A stretch of 64,000 nt of DNA from CAWUEZ02 sp963921355. Its GTDB lineage: Bacteria > Pseudomonadota > Alphaproteobacteria > Thalassobaculales > Thalassobaculaceae. Below are positions 61,586 to 64,000 of the stretch, in pieces (positions within the stretch are counted from its first letter, which is position 1; the number at the start of each line of letters is the position of its first letter). Under the pieces are notes generated by a model. It had not been told where the DNA came from. It saw only the letters and a program-made list of their open reading frames with translations, and did no database searches. The stretch is taken from positions 1,364,001 through 1,428,000 of the forward strand of contig OZ001190.1 of the NCBI GenBank assembly GCA_963921355.3, read 5' to 3'. A program made the position numbers and the translations under genes.

Positions 61586-61852
61586 ATGTATGGAGATCAT
61601 CTTCTGCTGTTGTCCCACGCAGCTGTGGGTGGCCCGGCCGATCAGATCCTGCGTCTGACCGCTGCGCCGGCGACGCCCCATCCCAGCATCCCCGACCCGG
61701 CGCCCGTCCATCCGGCGGATGCGCGGCGGGCGGCGCGGCGCCGCTGGCAGCAGGCGGCTGAGGACCTGTGCCGGGCCCTCAACGAACAGGTTCAGCCGAT
61801 GACATCGCGGATCATCGCGACCAGGGGCGCGTCGGCCGGCGGCATCGCGTAG
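61586..61852 (+). CDS. Possible small protein, divergent from the LysR gene
   Basis: An 88-residue frame from an ATG at 61586 with AGGAG 9 bases upstream, a good ribosome site. It is soluble, with a Pro-rich middle and an Arg/Ala-rich helix (ADARRAARRRWQQAAEDL). Its last 61 bases lie over the end of mutT on the other strand, which lowers confidence. No family recognised. The intergenic part 61466-61585 is AT-richer and may hold the shared promoter. Confidence 0.4.
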   Translation: MYGDHLLLLSHAAVGGPADQILRLTAAPATPHPSIPDPAPVHPADARRAARRRWQQAAEDLCRALNEQVQPMTSRIIATRGASAGGIA

Positions 61853-62214
61853 TCGCCGAGCCGGACGGGTCGGACCCAGGCGGTTTCCGCATGTTCGTGT
61901 GCGGTGACCGCCCCCTTCCACCGCCGGCAGACGTAGAGTGGCATCAGCAGATGGAAGTCGTCATAGGCATGGCTGGCGAAGGTCAGCGGCGCCAGGCAGC
62001 TTTCGTGGGTGTCGATGCCGAGCTCTTCGCGGAGTTCCCTGATCAGGGCGGTTTCCGGGGTTTCCCCCGGATCGACCTTGCCACCGGGGAACTCCCAGAG
62101 CCCGGCCATCTTCTTGCCCTCCGGCCGCTTGGCGATCAGCACCCGGCCGTCTGCGTCCACCAGCGCGACGGCGACGACAAGCACGATCGGAAGGGGGCCG
62201 CCATCCATGGTCAT
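61792..62214 (-). CDS. mutT: (Deoxy)nucleoside triphosphate pyrophosphohydrolase, MutT type
   Basis: A 140-residue Nudix hydrolase that removes oxidised nucleotides such as 8-oxo-dGTP. The Nudix box is complete: GGKVDPGETPETALIREL followed by REELGI. The N-terminal VLVVAVALVDADGRVLIAKR and the WEFPGGK segment are typical of MutT. It follows argJ by 17 bases in the ppi-argJ-mutT operon. Confidence 0.92.
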   Translation of the reverse strand: MTMDGGPLPIVLVVAVALVDADGRVLIAKRPEGKKMAGLWEFPGGKVDPGETPETALIRELREELGIDTHESCLAPLTFASHAYDDFHLLMPLYVCRRWKGAVTAHEHAETAWVRPVRLGDYAMPPADAPLVAMIRDVIG

Positions 62215-62231
62215 CGAGCGGCCCTCTCCCG

Positions 62232-63470
62232 TCAGCTACGGTAGTCGGCGTTGATGTCGATGTAGCCGTGGGTCAGATCGCAGGTCCAAACGCTGGCCTT
62301 TCCGCGGCCGACGCCGACATCGACGGCGATCTCGATCTCGCGCCCGCGCATATGCTCGGCCACCGGTCCTTCGTCGTAGCCGTCGACGCGCGCGCCGGAT
62401 TCCGCAACGGTGATCCCGCCGATGGCGATCCGAAGCCGGTCGCGATCGGCTTTCTGGCCGGATTTTCCAACCGCCATGACGATCCGGCCCCAGTTGGCGT
62501 CTTCGCCGGCGATGGCGGTCTTCACCAGCGGGGAATCGGCGATCGCGAAGGCGATCCGGCGCGCCGCCCGTTCGGAGGTGGCTCCGCCGACCGAGATCTT
62601 GACCAGCTTGCTCGCGCCTTCCCCGTCGCGGACCACCTGCAGTGCGAGGTCCTGGAGCAGATCCTCCAGCTTGGCCCGGAAGTCGCGCAGCGCCGGGTCG
62701 CCGGGACCCGACACGGAGACGTGGGACGGGCCCTGACCGGTGGCGAACAGCATCAGCGTATCGCTTGTCGACTGGTCGCTGTCGACTGTGATGGCGTTGA
62801 AGGTGCGGCCGGTTGCCCGCGCCAGCAGCGGGTTCAGAATGTCGGCTGGCAGCGTCGCGTCGGTCACCACGAAAGCCAGCATCGTCGCCATGTCAGGCGC
62901 GATCATGCCGGAGCCCTTCGCGATACCGTTCAATGTGACCGGGACACCGCGGATGTTGGCGGTCCGGGTGGCGGTCTTGGCGAAGGTATCCGTTGTCATG
63001 ATCGCCGCTGCCGCATCATCCCAATGCGCCTCCGAGAGCGCCTCGGCGGCGGCGGGGGCATGGGCGACAATCCGATCGGACGCCAGCGGCTCGCCGATCA
63101 CGCCGGTCGAGGCCAGCATCACCTCTTCCGGGCGGCAGCCCAGGGCCGCCGCGGCCGCTTCCGCGCTCTCCTCGCAGGCCCGGGCACCCTGGGCGCCGGT
63201 AAAGACATTGGCGTTGCCGGCATTTACCAGCAGGGCCCGCGCGACGCCCGCCGGCAGATGGCGGCGGCACCAGTCGATCGGGGCCCCCGGCATCTGGTTG
63301 CGCGTCAGCACACCGGCCACCGTTGTGCCGGGAGCAAACGCCATGAGCAGCAGATCGAGCCGGCTGGTATAGCGGATATCCGCCTGGACCGCCGCCAGCC
63401 GACAACCCGCCACCGGCGGCATCACGGCACGGCCGACGGGTGCCAGAGGAGAGACGGGGAGCGGCTTCAT
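62232..63470 (-). CDS. argJ: Bifunctional ornithine acetyltransferase/N-acetylglutamate synthase
   Basis: Arginine-pathway enzyme that recycles the acetyl group and makes N-acetylglutamate. The 412-residue precursor is cleaved in cis before the nucleophile Thr in the conserved KGSGMIAPDMATML segment (about residue 190). Other family blocks are GNANVFTGAQG, MLASTGVIGEPL, VDSDQSTSDT and the C-terminal INADYRS. Upstream lies the parvulin gene, downstream mutT; argJ next to a peptidylprolyl isomerase is common in alphaproteobacteria. Confidence 0.94.
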   Translation of the reverse strand: MKPLPVSPLAPVGRAVMPPVAGCRLAAVQADIRYTSRLDLLLMAFAPGTTVAGVLTRNQMPGAPIDWCRRHLPAGVARALLVNAGNANVFTGAQGARACEESAEAAAAALGCRPEEVMLASTGVIGEPLASDRIVAHAPAAAEALSEAHWDDAAAAIMTTDTFAKTATRTANIRGVPVTLNGIAKGSGMIAPDMATMLAFVVTDATLPADILNPLLARATGRTFNAITVDSDQSTSDTLMLFATGQGPSHVSVSGPGDPALRDFRAKLEDLLQDLALQVVRDGEGASKLVKISVGGATSERAARRIAFAIADSPLVKTAIAGEDANWGRIVMAVGKSGQKADRDRLRIAIGGITVAESGARVDGYDEGPVAEHMRGREIEIAVDVGVGRGKASVWTCDLTHGYIDINADYRS

Positions 63471-63528
63471 CGGCGAGGTCCGGCCAGGCGGTGGGTCGGG
63501 CGGTGGGTCAGGCGTCGCGCTCGCGGCG

Positions 63529-64000
63529 TCACTGGTTGGCGGTTGCCGGCAGCGGGGAGCCGTCGGGACCGAAGCGCTCGATTTCGATGTCGGCCCGCAG
63601 GTCGGTGATGTGCTTCTGGATCAGGTCGCGCGTCATGTCTGACGCAAGCTGCTGCTGGACCTGCTCGAAAGGCGGCGCACCGGCGGACCGCTTTTCTTCA
63701 AGCAGGATGACGTGCCAGCCGAACTCGGTCTGCACCGGATCCTTCGTATAGGTGCCCGGTTCGAGGGCAAAGGCCGCCGCGGAGAAGTCGGGCACCATCT
63801 GCTCGGCCTGGAACCAGCCGAGGTCACCGCCCTGGGCGGCGGACGGGCCGGTGGAACGCTCTTCGGCCAGGGTGGCGAAGTCGGCCCCGGCGTCGAGATC
63901 GGCGATCACCGAGCGGGCATCCTCTTCTGATTCAAGCAGGATATGGCGGGCCTTGGCCTCTTCGCCGGCGCTCTCAGCGGCCACCGTCTCCTCGTAGCGC
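63529..64000 (-). CDS. Peptidylprolyl isomerase, parvulin (PpiC/SurA) type (partial)
   Basis: C-terminal 156 residues of a parvulin-type isomerase that continues past the right edge. The PPIase domain shows KARHILLESEEDA, TLAEERSTGPSAAQGGDLGW, AAFALEPGTYTKDPVQTEFG and WHVILLEEKR, a typical rotamase core. It is likely periplasmic, with the N-terminal signal off-window. It precedes argJ by 58 bases. Confidence 0.9.
   Translation of the reverse strand, partial: RYEETVAAESAGEEAKARHILLESEEDARSVIADLDAGADFATLAEERSTGPSAAQGGDLGWFQAEQMVPDFSAAAFALEPGTYTKDPVQTEFGWHVILLEEKRSAGAPPFEQVQQQLASDMTRDLIQKHITDLRADIEIERFGPDGSPLPATANQ

Overview
The window is a GC-rich stretch of bacterial chromosome, most likely from an alphaproteobacterium of the Rhodospirillales type. 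Pointers are the truA-fmt-def order, a comF-grxC-nitrilase operon, pheA-kdsB, DUF1491 and DUF1178 proteins, a plant/alphaproteobacterial-type GshA, a CycM-like cytochrome c, a MetX-like hydrolase and a form I cox cluster. Coding density is high. No integrase, transposase or CRISPR array was seen.

Layout. 1-4176: the end of a BmpA-type ABC importer operon (continuing off the left edge), DUF1491, a small secreted protein, an epimerase and a periplasmic cyclophilin. 4231-4406: an intergenic palindromic repeat. 4442-8496: a membrane class III cyclase, a DHA2-type exporter and two paralogous unknown proteins. 8701-13036: rsmE-gshA, a Rieske protein and a small membrane protein. 13202-21687: a cox cluster, coxC-M-S-L-D-E-F, whose large subunit carries the form I loop AYRCSFR, so it should encode a true aerobic Mo-Cu CO dehydrogenase with its sensor and maturation factors. 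A tRNA-Ser and two 46-bp repeats follow, and a 33-bp inverted repeat flanks the whole block. 22040-28636: M48 peptidase and lemA (lemA lacks a start codon), an HD hydrolase, a GSCFA protein, selO and a small unknown.

28647-33814 is a damaged region. An AT-rich membrane-protein gene is cut by three different in-frame stop codons with no frameshift. It lies downstream of a trypsin-FHA protein, and an acyl-CoA synthetase gene is cut by one in-frame TAA at a conserved tyrosine. 33909-44281 is mostly housekeeping: an amino-acid dehydrogenase, MetX-like hydrolase, DUF547, truA, fmt, def, rmuC, pheA, kdsB, a cytochrome c and hisN. 44381-52002 is a yejABEF oligopeptide importer followed by two 2-hydroxyacid dehydrogenases. 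52306-64000 holds an AarF kinase, a monooxygenase-fold protein, DUF1178, an aminotransferase-SDR fusion, methyltransferases, nitrilase, grxC, comF, a LysR regulator, mutT, argJ and the end of a parvulin gene.

The most notable items are the form I CO dehydrogenase cluster with its flanking inverted repeat, the gene with three in-frame stops, the acyl-CoA synthetase nonsense codon, the start-less lemA and the aminotransferase-SDR fusion. Everything here was read by eye; family assignments come from motif recognition, not database searches.
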